Source: Pyropia yezoensis (lineage: Eukaryota > Rhodophyta > Bangiophyceae > Bangiales > Bangiaceae). From it: a DNA stretch of 64,000 bases. The DNA is taken from assembly GCA_009829735.1 (NCBI GenBank), contig CM020618.1, positions 33,828,894-33,892,893 on the forward strand, read 5' to 3'. Every line of letters begins with the position of its first letter. Position 1 is the first letter of the stretch. The position numbers and the translations under genes were made by a program. The notes beneath the pieces are model-generated. The model saw nothing but the letters and a program-made list of their open reading frames with translations. It was not told the origin of the DNA and searched no databases. This document shows, piece by piece, positions 1 to 8,677 of this stretch.

Positions 1-818
1 TCAATCAGCCGCGCAGTCACGGCGTGGTGGGGGTCCATCAGCATCCGTCCCAACGTGGTGCCCCCGAAAGCAGTTGAATCGTGGACAGAACCAGAGCTTC
101 GGCAGCTCATCCAGGAGAACTAATAGTTCCCAGTACAGATGGCTTGCACGTTGAACGAATAAAAGCCCTTCCGCGAGTAATAATCCGCAACACAGGGCAC
201 GTCAGTAGTCAGGGGCTGCTCCTGGCGCACCGCAATGCCATCGACCGCCCCCAGCACGTTGTCAAATGGGGAGCGCCGGCTCTGTTGGAGGCCAGCCGAC
301 GTCGCCCGTCGCCACAGCGGGTCCTCAAGCCGTAGATCAAACTTGAGCGCTGGGGCCGCATTCACCGCGTCGACCACCTCCCACAAGCAGTTGTACAGCG
401 TCGACGCCGGGACGCCAAAGGTGGCGCAAATGTCCAGGTAGCTCCCCCCCCCCAAATAGCGTAACGCCATGGCCGTCCGCAGCTCCGCTTCGTGCCCTCG
501 GGAAGGCAGGTGGGGCTGTAGCATGTCGACGAGCCTCCAGAAGGCGTCCTCTGGCATCCGCATGGCCCTCTCAAAGTACGGACCGTAGCGGGATCGGACG
601 CCAGAGAACGAGGCGGGGGGCAAAGCCCGAGTGTTCACCAGCGGCTGCGAAAGAACTCCTCGCTGCATAGACAACGCCGCCGTCACGGTAGTCATGAACA
701 TAGACGGGTGGTATGCCGAGGGATCCATCGCACCTTGGAAAGCTCTGCGACTCTTCGAGCCTCCGCCGTCTAGTAGGGCGCGGCGACTCGTTGGCAGAGG
801 CGTCCCAGCCTCTGCCAT
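1..818 (-). pseudogene. PIF/Harbinger-type DDE transposase, interrupted and partial
   Basis: The frame from 818 downward reads as a Harbinger (DDE_Tnp_4) transposase. It has an N-terminal helical region, a helix-turn-helix-like stretch (YLDICATFGVPASTLYN), then the first catalytic aspartate in GAVDGIAV and the family-typical YYSRKGFYSFNVQAIC. An in-frame TAG (complement of 120-122) follows NY. The same frame then continues to the window edge with FSWMSCR and HDSTAFGGTTLG, which match the conserved continuation of this family, including the second-aspartate region. The third acidic residue would lie off the window. The stop therefore sits inside the catalytic domain, not at a natural end. The likeliest reading is a pseudogene with one nonsense change (CAG to TAG would explain it). 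TIRs are not visible here. The family call is confident; whether the stop is real or a sequence error is open. Confidence 0.8.
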
Positions 819-990
819 CCAGTCGGGCGCGGCGACTCCCTGGCGGAGGCTCTCGGATACTGAGGCTGGTCAGAATACGTGACCACCAGTATTTACCAGA
901 TGTTTACAATATAGTTATGTGGCTGGGTGGATACATCAAGCTGGGGGACGAGACGTCCATTCCAAGCCTGTCACACGGTACAGTACCGCG

Positions 991-2220
991 TCACACTAAG
1001 GATAGGGTGCTTGGAATGGGCGTGAGCCACTGCTCCTTCGCCGGGTCACCAAGTCCACGCTGGAGCCGCACGATGTGCAATCGGGTGCCCAGTCGCCCCT
1101 TAGTGTCACCGATCCGCATATCCCCGTTGTTCTCCTTGTACGCCACCAGCTCGGCGCGTAGCTTTCGCCACTCGTCAGTGTCCCCAACAATAGGGACAAG
1201 CGGGACAGCCGATAACGACGGCGTATTGTTGTTGAGTGCCGCCATGCCGTGTCCCTCCAGCAACCGGTAGACGGCTCGCTCCACCGCGGCGACCGCCATG
1301 CGAATGGGAATGTCTCCATCCGGGCCCGTGTAAAAGTAGACGATTGTCCGCCGAAAAGCTTTAGGGTGTCGTCGATAGTGGATGTCAAACGGGGTCGGGT
1401 TGTCGCCTCCAGCAACAGCTTCGTGGTGCGCGTTGTCCCGGTTGTTGAAGGCACCCTGGACGGTCGTCATTACCTTAGTATCCAGGTAGCACCGCTTGCC
1501 ACAGTAGACAGCATTGACGCACGTCTTGCAACCTCCCTTCTTGACATGGACGTAGACATAAACAAACTTTGCCTTGCTCTCCTCCGACCTTACCTTTCTG
1601 GCTGCCGGGTCGGTTGCCACCGTTTGAGAATGCAGCACGCCTTCTGCCGCCGCACGCGCGGCCTCTTCCAGAATCGTAGGCATCGCCTTCTTGAGCATCC
1701 GCATCACCTTCCGCCACTTTCGTTTTTCGGAGCGGGTCGCCCCGGGCGGGAAAGCGTGACACCCCGACCGGTCCGCCTGGCCGTCGAGTGACACCCAAGG
1801 GGCTGTCCATGGGTCATCTTCCACGGGGGAGACCCAGTCACTACGCATGGCAGTCGTCTTGGTGCGGAGCGGGACGCGCGTCTCCCCAAACACACCATTC
1901 TTCTTGCTGTACCTCGTGATGGACAGGCGCAGTCCTCCGCTGCGCCGGGCGTCCGTGCTGCGACCTGAAGGAGTTGGTGCCTGGGCCTTGCCAACGTCCC
2001 CGGGGGCGTCACGACCGTCGTCGTCACCGTCGTCACCACTGTCGTCGTCGCCGCTGTCAACGACGCTCCAGTCGACACCCCGCCGCTGCAAAAGGTCGTC
2101 CTCGCCCTGGCCTTCCGTACTGTCGTCGGCACCGCCACCAGCAAGGTCCTCGTCCTCTTCCTCCGCACAACCAACAGCACCAACGTGCGCGGACTTGCTC
2201 CCTGTTCTTGCTTCCAGCAC
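991..2220 (-). CDS. Hypothetical protein with acidic N terminus and cysteine cluster
   Basis: This 409-residue open frame is not recognised. The first quarter is low-complexity and strongly acidic (Asp/Gly runs around residues 55-75). The rest has ordinary composition: a basic helical stretch near residue 170 (RSEKRKWRKVMRMLKKAM), a Cys-rich patch near 240 (GGCKTCVNAVYCGKRC) and a globular C-terminal part. The nominal start at 2220 is a GTG chosen only because a TAG lies just upstream in frame at 2233-2235. The same frame is open again from 2310, so this is probably the 3' part of a longer coding sequence. The cysteine spacing hints at a metal-binding knuckle, but no family match is claimed. 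A mobile-element origin is possible given the neighbouring transposase. Confidence 0.4.
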   Translation of the reverse strand: MLEARTGSKSAHVGAVGCAEEEDEDLAGGGADDSTEGQGEDDLLQRRGVDWSVVDSGDDDSGDDGDDDGRDAPGDVGKAQAPTPSGRSTDARRSGGLRLSITRYSKKNGVFGETRVPLRTKTTAMRSDWVSPVEDDPWTAPWVSLDGQADRSGCHAFPPGATRSEKRKWRKVMRMLKKAMPTILEEAARAAAEGVLHSQTVATDPAARKVRSEESKAKFVYVYVHVKKGGCKTCVNAVYCGKRCYLDTKVMTTVQGAFNNRDNAHHEAVAGGDNPTPFDIHYRRHPKAFRRTIVYFYTGPDGDIPIRMAVAAVERAVYRLLEGHGMAALNNNTPSLSAVPLVPIVGDTDEWRKLRAELVAYKENNGDMRIGDTKGRLGTRLHIVRLQRGLGDPAKEQWLTPIPSTLSLV

Positions 2221-2310
2221 ACCGCGGGAGACCTATTCCACAATCGCAGCGTCCGACCGGGTGCCACACCGCAGTCGTCGCTTGCGCGACCGCCTGACGG
2301 GGACGATTTC

Positions 2311-2985
2311 CTAACCCGAAGAGTCTTCAGACATACAAGGCGACGACCAGCGCGAGGCAGACGTGGTGGTTGACCCTTCCACTTGGCGGGGAGATGCGGG
2401 CGATGAGGCGGAGGTCGTAGACGAATCACCCACCAGGATGACGGGGGACGCCGGCGCAGGGACAGACGCGGCGGGCACCCGTTTCCCAGTACCGTCTTCA
2501 ATGCACCGTCGCCCGGCTCTTGGGCCGGTCGGCGGGCGTCTACCTGTGGAGGGCTGTACACCTGAGACCGTCGTGTTGTCTTCGTGCTGGGCCAGCCATT
2601 CAGTCATGGCCCGCTCCAGACGCGCTTCTGCGTCCTCGTCCTCTTCTCCGCTCTCCTTGTCGTCGTCGTGGGTGGGCGTGGCACTGGCCAGCAGACGCGC
2701 TTCTGCGTCCTCGTCCTCTTCTCCGCTCTCCTTGTCGTCGTCGTGGGTGGGCGTGGCACTGGCCACGGCGCCGCCGGCCATCACACCTCCCCGGCTACTG
2801 GCCCCGGCCGCTGCACTCACACCTTGCCGGTTGTCACCGCCGCCGCGCCCACTTGGGGGCCGCGTGCCCCTGAGCATAGTGCTCCCGGCGCCTGCTGCAG
2901 CAGGAGGCCGCACAGTACGGGGTACTCCTACAGAGCGACGACAACAAGCCCCGTGCGCCGCCCCCCCCGCATTCCCGTCAGACAC
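2311..2985 (-). CDS. Hypothetical low-complexity segment with 25-residue duplication
   Basis: A 224-residue open frame lies upstream of the 991-2220 frame and in the same phase. It is Ala/Gly/Ser/Thr-rich and carries an exact 25-residue acidic tandem repeat (core THDDDKESGEEDEDAEA). It ends at TAG 2311-2313. After 26 further in-frame codons, including a basic cluster (RRSRKRRLR), a second TAG follows at 2233-2235. An intron between the two stops does not work simply: the only obvious GT...TAG pair spans 83 nt and would change frame. Either this is one decayed gene with the downstream frame, or a separate small gene. No function is assigned. Confidence 0.3.
   Translation of the reverse strand: MSDGNAGGAAHGACCRRSVGVPRTVRPPAAAGAGSTMLRGTRPPSGRGGGDNRQGVSAAAGASSRGGVMAGGAVASATPTHDDDKESGEEDEDAEARLLASATPTHDDDKESGEEDEDAEARLERAMTEWLAQHEDNTTVSGVQPSTGRRPPTGPRAGRRCIEDGTGKRVPAASVPAPASPVILVGDSSTTSASSPASPRQVEGSTTTSASRWSSPCMSEDSSG
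2618..2767. repeat. 75-bp tandem duplication
   Basis: Two copies of a 75-bp unit lie head to tail (2618-2692 and 2693-2767), apparently identical. The unit is a multiple of three, so it duplicates 25 residues in frame in the minus-strand hypothetical protein. Confidence 0.9.
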
Positions 2986-2991
2986 CCCTCA

Positions 2992-3543
2992 ACCTAATGT
3001 GCCGGGGGGACCAGCTGGGAAGCTGGGCGGAAAGCCATTGCAGACACCCGGGCCAGGGGAAAGACCTCCTAAATCCGGACGATAGTACGGACCCAGGGGA
3101 GGGGCGTGGGTCCACGGTACAAAGCCTTGCGGGGCAAATGGGAAGATCCCCGGCCCAGGAGGGAAGGCGTGCGGCCCCGACGCGGCAGCGTGTGCGCCAG
3201 GAACGAGGCCATGCGGGCCAGGAGGCAGGGTGTGCGTCCATGGTGAGCCACCGTGAACTACTTGGCCACCGTGACCAACTGGGAAGCCATACGGGCCATT
3301 TGAGAAGCCATACGGACCACCGGAACCTTGCGGGAAGGCGTGAATCCCCGGAAGAACTCCATATGGACCAGGTGAAGAGGCGTGTGGCCCCGGCGCAATG
3401 CCGTACTGGCCAGCTGGAGAGGCGTGAGGTCCCCATGGGAAGCCATACTCGCCAGGTGGGATGGCAGGCAGGCCAGTGGACGCACCTGGCTGACCAGAAG
3501 CAGGCAGAGTGATGGCGCCACGGGGGGCACGACGGCTCCGCTT
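2992..3543 (-). other. Open Pro/Gly/His/Tyr-rich frame without ATG
   Basis: This 184-codon stop-free frame on the minus strand is bounded by TGA at 3544-3546 and TGA at 2989-2991. It is in phase with the two downstream hypothetical frames. The translation is highly biased, with repeated P-G-P-Y-G, P-G-P-H-A and G-P-Y-G-F units, like a prion-like or structural low-complexity domain. No ATG is present, so it would have to be an internal exon or a remnant. Alternative frames over the same interval lack this regular composition. Confidence 0.3.
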
Positions 3544-3894
3544 TCACCCACCCTTCCGCAGTGACGTCGTATGTGGCATTATGGCAGCAACACAGCCGGT
3601 CAGTATGTACCGAGGATGGCAGGTGTTTTACTGCACCACACCTCGCACCACCGACACAGAGGGCGACCGCCTGACGGACAGGGACACTCCCCACCTTCGC
3701 AGCACTCCAGTTGGGTCACAGCGGTGAGCGGGGGGAAAGGCAGACGAGCGGCAACCGGGGTACGCCGAGGGCGTCACCGGTCAAAGGCCCAGCCTCGTCT
3801 GCCTCTCCCCGCGCCCGCCGGGCCCGGAGGACAGGCGGGGGAACCGGGTGGGGGATGGAGCAAAAATAGACCCCAGGCGGACAGGGGAGCACCG

Positions 3895-4310
3895 CGCCGC
3901 ACAACACCACACCACCAACTCAGAGGGCGACCCCCAGTTGGGTACGGGCACCCCACACCACCAAGTCCGAGGGCGACCCCCGGGCGGGCCGGGGCACACC
4001 ACACCACCAACTCAGAAGGCGACCACGTGCGAGGGCGACCCCCGGGCGGGCAGGGGAACACCACACCGCACCGCGCTCACCACCACGTGCGAGGGCAACC
4101 CCCGGGTGGGCAGGGGAACACCACACCGCACCGCGCTCACCACCACGTGCGAGGGCGACCCCCGGGCGGGCAGGGGAACACCACACCACCAACTCAGAGG
4201 GCGACCGAGTGCGAGGGCGACCCCCGAGCGGGCCGCGGCACACCACACCGCACCGGGCTCACCACCAAGTCCGACGGCGACCCCCAGGCGGGCAGGGGCG
4301 CACCGGTCCG
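3895..4310. repeat. Minisatellite array, about 60-bp and shorter units
   Basis: Tandem units share a core GAGGGCGACCCCCGGGCGGG followed by a CACACC-rich spacer. Between about 4030 and 4190 the period is exactly 60 bp. On either side the units shorten to about 40 bp. Open frames exist on both strands because the period is a multiple of three; I see no reason to call them genes. Confidence 0.85.
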
Positions 4311-4319
4311 TCCATAGCC

Positions 4320-5780
4320 ACCAGGACCACGGGTAGCTCATGTGGTGCCTGGGAAGCGTTAGATGAGGGTGGTGAATGGGCGGCCATGCAATGGCTGCGG
4401 ATGAAGGAGATGGTGACCGAAAGCGCACACAGGCACCCACGCGGGCAGCTTCTGGACGGCGCGCCCGCCCGCCCGCCCGCCCGCCACATGCCTGCCTGCC
4501 CGTCCGCCTGCCCGCACACCCGCTCACCCACACGCCCACCCAGCCAACCACCCGCGCTCCTCGACCGCCGCGACCGCCGCACGGTACGAATAGGAAAGTA
4601 CCGGGCCGGCCGAAACGTGATACGACTACGTTATGATATTAGTATTGAGTCTACGAGGACCGCCCAGTTGAAAAGTATAGAGCAGAACGGGGGTTGTGGT
4701 GAGTCGGTGCAAATCCTCGGCGTGCGTAGTCTCGTAGGTGCGCTTGTCACTGGGCGTGGGGTGTGTCTCAGCCGGGAGATTGTGGAATGTGAGATTCATC
4801 CAACGACAAGGTAACAAGGCCCACGGACAGCATCTGCTTCTGCGGTAATGCCTGCTTCTGCGGTAAAGCCCAGTCTTTTAACGTACACCATCCTGACAGA
4901 CCGTCCCACAAACCACAACTTTTGGGTCGACAACGTACGACGTGCGTGTCCATACCCACAATGTAAGCCCCGGTCCTGCCCCATACCCACAATTTAAGGC
5001 CCAGTCATGCCCCATACTCACAAGTTAAGGCGCGGTCCTGCTGCGCTGGGTCGTTCATTGTCCCGAGACCTGCTTCTGGCGACACCCCGAGCCCCGAATC
5101 CCCCCCCCCCCCCCCCCCCCCCCCGCCCCCCCCCCTTCCATTCTCACCCCCCCCCCCCCCCCCTCTCTCCTCTCTCCCCCTGGGTCACCTTCCCAGTATC
5201 TTCTCCTGGGTTTCGCCGCCGAATGCGGTAAGCGCCTAAGTTGCACATTTGTCAGCAAGAGACCTGCATGGTGGGGGACGAAATCGCTTGCGCCGCACCA
5301 CACCGGCCCCACACCGACAGACGGGCTGCTACAAGTGCACAGGCGCTGGCCTCCCCTGTATCATGTGACCCAGCATCACTCTGTCGCGCCCGCGCCCTGC
5401 ATCTCTCTGTCGCGTCCCGTGGTCACATACTACCATGTCCGCCCCTTCGCTCTCGTCACCGGCGACCCGTTCCCAAATTCATGGCATGGCTTACGCCCCT
5501 TGCAAGGGCCCCGTGCGTGTGGGGACCACGGTACCCGGTGCCCGGGTGGCCTGCTGCTGCGGGTTTGTAATGATCACGGCGCAACAGGGTGAGTCACGTA
5601 CGAAGCCGCGGCTGTCCCTCTTCTTCCGTCCACGAAGCTGTCATGCGGCTCCGGTCGGCAAGATGGCGCGGACGGATTAGGCGACGGAGCGACCAGTTCA
5701 CAATTCAGACCACAGGATAAATCGTGCAATTTGGGCGACGACACCGTCTGACACAGGCGGAGCACAGGCGGAGGCGGGGG
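4320..5780. other. Intergenic, low-complexity with short tandem repeat and poly-C
   Basis: No supported gene. It holds Cys/Pro-biased GC-rich sequence, a three-unit 31-bp tandem repeat (units start at about 4951, 4982 and 5013) and a long poly-C stretch at about 5100-5162. It may contain 5' sequence of the HIRAN gene, but no signal is decisive. Confidence 0.5.
4951..5043. repeat. 31-bp tandem repeat, three units
   Basis: The motif CATACCCACAA is followed by TTAAGGC-like sequence and recurs at 4951, 4982 and 5013 with an exact 31-bp period and a few substitutions. Confidence 0.8.
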
Positions 5781-6091
5781 TGGGGGGGTGGGGACGAAGA
5801 AGGCCCCGACTAGAGCCCCTCTGCTGTCCTTCCTTTGCTTTGGGGGAGACCACGCGCCCACCAAATACCACAGACGCGAGAGCAGAGGCCGACCTGCCGG
5901 AGACTGGCGGCGAGGCAACACGACTTCCGCGGCTACACCACGACTTCCGCGGCTGGCTGGCAGGTCGGGCAGTGACCGCTGGTACACCGCGGCTCCCCGC
6001 CCACCCTTTCCACATCGCCCTCAGCTCACCTCGCGTCTACGCACTTCCCTCAATCACCAAGGAGACCGGCTCGTGTCGTCTTCTCTGCGCC

Positions 6092-6706
6092 ATGTCTGGG
6101 TCAGGCCTTGGGCTGGTGGATTCCTGCACTGTGACCCTGGTGGGTCGCTACTACTATCCTGACAGCTGGAATCTGCGTATGGTACGTGGTACACGCGTGA
6201 AACTGGTGCGGAATCCAAAGAACAAGGTGGACCCATCTGCTGTGGAAGTATACGTCAACAGTACTATGGTAAGTGGGCGAGGCGACGTGTTTCACATGCT
6301 GCCTGTCACGAGGGCTGGAAGAACGGACCCGTTCTCATCGGCCGAGCTCAGGTCACAACTCCTACCGCCCCTTGTGTGGTGACCACCCTGGGGTACTGAC
6401 TGCAATGCCAATACACTTCCCATTCCCCCCTACTGTGACCCGCTGGCCCGACGCCTTCGTCCCTCTCGGCGGTCCGACGCTTGTCACTGTGCTTGTCCGT
6501 CAATGCGTCTTGGAAAACTCACTGATATTTACGGTGTATGTGTCATACAGGTCGGCCATGTGGCTCGAGTACACGCTGGTAGCCTGTCCTCCCGTATGGA
6601 CAACATGCCATCCGACATACACATGACAGCTGAGCTTGGTGGCGTGTGTGGTGACCCGGGGCGGATGCATCCCGACATGGACGTTATTGTTTCGCTGTGG
6701 GGCTAG
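6092..6706 (+). CDS. Stand-alone HIRAN-domain protein, two exons
   Basis: I read join(6092..6268, 6551..6706), about 110 residues. Exon 1 encodes TVTLVGRYYYP, then GTRVKLVRNPKNKVDPSAVE and VYVN, the hallmark of the HIRAN fold (VVGxxYY...L.REPxNxxDxxAIxVY). It ends at ATG|GTAAGT (6268/6269). The acceptor TGTCATACAG ends at 6550. Exon 2 continues in phase with VGHVARVHAGSLSSRMD, the usual second half of HIRAN (GYVPR...L...MD), and stops at TAG 6704-6706. HIRAN domains bind 3' DNA ends and normally form the N terminus of Rad5/HLTF helicases; here there is no helicase. It may act as a DNA-binding accessory factor or be a transposon accessory gene. The ATG at 6092 is the last Met before the domain. 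The intron is 282 nt and phase 0. Confidence 0.72.
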
Positions 6707-7079
6707 ATGGACACTGTCTTGGTTCTCTGAAGTGAGCGCGCTCGTACAGGGGGGGGTGGCCAACAGCCGTGCACCCTTGCTCGGATGGGTAGCTGGGAAC
6801 CCTCTGAGGTAACGTACAATTTCGAGCGCCCACCGGTGCGGCGTGGCCGCTGTCTCGGGCGCTCTCTCGGCCGCTCTCTCGGCCACTCTCTCGGCCGCCC
6901 GTGCGACCACCAACCGGCTCGGCCACAGGCGCCCCGACCGGCGCACCTACCGGCACACCAACTGGTGCGGCGCGACCGCTTTCTCGGCTGCTTTTTCGGC
7001 AGCCTGTGCGGCCACCGAAGCCGGCACACCCACCGGTGCTGCGCCACCGGCTCGGCCGCCTAAGCGGCCCTAGGAATGG

Positions 7080-7640
7080 CCGCCGAGCGTGTCGTGCTCA
7101 CCATCCCCCCCCCCTCCTCCCCTTTCCGGGACAAAGACAGACGAGGGGCCAACGGGCTACGCGCAGGACGACACTTCTGGTGGGCCCACTCTGGTCTGAC
7201 TCCCCCCGCAAACTCTGGGATCGGAGGGGAGGGGGGGTGGGGGGAGGGGGAGGGTGGGGTGGGGCAGAGATGCAAAGAAGCCCGGTGGGGGAGGGGGGGA
7301 AGGGTGGGCAAGCGCGGTGGGCGGGTGAAAAGGGGCAGACGAGGGGCAACCGGGCTACGCACAAGGCGTCACCGGCGAAGCGCCCGCGCGCTCGTCCGCC
7401 CCTCCCCACACACACACCGCCCTGTACCCACCTTCCCACCCTCCCCCACCACCTCCTTACCCCCCCCCCCCCCCCCCCCCCCCCCCCACCACTCTTCTTA
7501 CCTTGGCCGGGATGTGGCAACAGGGGGCGGGCGCGTGCACGACCAAGGCGGGTGGCAGGCTTTATCGGCCGGGGAAAGCGGGTGCGCCGCTACCAGCGGC
7601 GGCGGTGAACAGTGCGGAGGCGAACGCGGAGGCCGCGTTG
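7080..7640 (+). repeat. Dispersed GC-rich repeat family, copy D
   Basis: This shares long blocks with 14002-14765, 21940-22430 and, inverted, 28440-28790. Common blocks are CAAGCGCGGTGGGCGGGTG, GGCGTCACCGGCGAAGCGCC, and CTTACCTTGGCCGGGATGTG followed by GGCAACAGGGGGCGGGCGCG. A poly-C tract (about 7460-7488) lies inside. The many overlapping open frames here are repeat shadows. Confidence 0.8.
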
Positions 7641-7692
7641 GCGGCGGCGGCAACGAGAGTGTCCGTGAGAAGTTCTTTCACAAGTCACACAT

Positions 7693-7745
7693 CGTCACAT
7701 GTGACGACGGCCCCTTTCGCATGGCCCACGCCGTCACATGTGACG
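7693..7745. repeat. Pair of identical 14-bp palindromes
   Basis: CGTCACATGTGACG occurs at 7693-7706 and again at 7732-7745, 39 bp apart, each followed by ACGGC. The core CACATGTG is an E-box-type palindrome. It could be a paired protein-binding site or simply a small duplication. Confidence 0.6.
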
Positions 7746-7991
7746 ACGGCACCTACAAAAACAGCTCAGCCGTTCATACCGTCACGACAGAAAATGGAGT
7801 ACATATTGTTTAGGCGATATTTCCCGATAACCGGATGACGCGACAGTGCAAGCTGCAGCCAGGCTGATCCACACCCCATCTGGCCTGCGCGACCAAAGAC
7901 GGAACGGTCGGCGAGGAGAGCTATCCTAGCGTCAACTGTATGGGGATTGAGGCAGCCGGCGTGGGGGGCGTGGGGGGTGTGGGGGGCATGG

Positions 7992-8061
7992 ATGACGCCG
8001 CACCGGGCGGCGGCCGCCCGCCGGCCATGACGCCGCACCGGGCGGCGGCCGCCCGCCGGCC
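7992..8061. repeat. 35-bp tandem duplication
   Basis: ATGACGCCGCACCGGGCGGC and its continuation is repeated at 7992 and 8027 with no visible difference. Confidence 0.75.
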
Positions 8062-8311
8062 ACGAGCGGCCCCAGTGCCACAAGCAACCAGACTGCCACG
8101 GCTTCCGGGGGGATCAGCGCCCATTTCCTCCTCTGGCGAGTAGGCCGTGACGGGACTCCCCGTGGCGCCACTGCGCCACTGCCTGGCGCGCGCTGGTGCA
8201 CCACCGGCGGACGCGAATGACGGCGCCCAGGTAGCCATGGCAGCCAACGCCGTGGCGACACCGGGCAGAGCCATCAAGTTGACCCCGTCAGGGCGCCTGC
8301 GCCGAGGCCGC

Positions 8312-8408
8312 GCCGCGGCTCGCGCTGCGGCCTGCCGCAGCACCGTTCGGTGGCGACGGCCAAGGCGGCGCAACCCGCGGAGGCCAGTACAAGACCGCCT
8401 GCGGTGGG
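8312..8408 (+). repeat. Dispersed repeat, inverted partner at 26796-26905
   Basis: About 100 bp around GGCCTGCCGCAGCACCGTTC and AGTACAAGACCGCCTGCGGT recurs on the opposite strand at 26796-26905 with modest divergence. It is a shared piece of a mobile or duplicated sequence of unknown type. Confidence 0.75.
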
Positions 8409-8677
8409 AAAAACACGGATGCTCCAACAACCCACCTGAAGACGACGGATGTGCGGAGCGTAGTCGCGCAGGGAGGTGGGCGGGAGGCGCGAAGACGACG
8501 GACGTGCCGGGCCGGCGAGAGAGTGAGAGCGGCGAGAAGCGGCGGGGGTTTTATATCGTCAGCCAATCGATCGGAGTCGGCCGGCGAAGAGGGCAAGTAA
8601 CAAAGCAGAAGAAACCAGCTCGTGGACCCTCCCAGCTCTCCCCTTCCCCCAATGCAGTGAACACAGTGGCCACCAAG

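Noticed and set aside
2233..2315. An 83-nt intron joining the two hypothetical frames
   Set aside because: Its length is not a multiple of three, and both sides are in the same phase, so splicing would break the frame.
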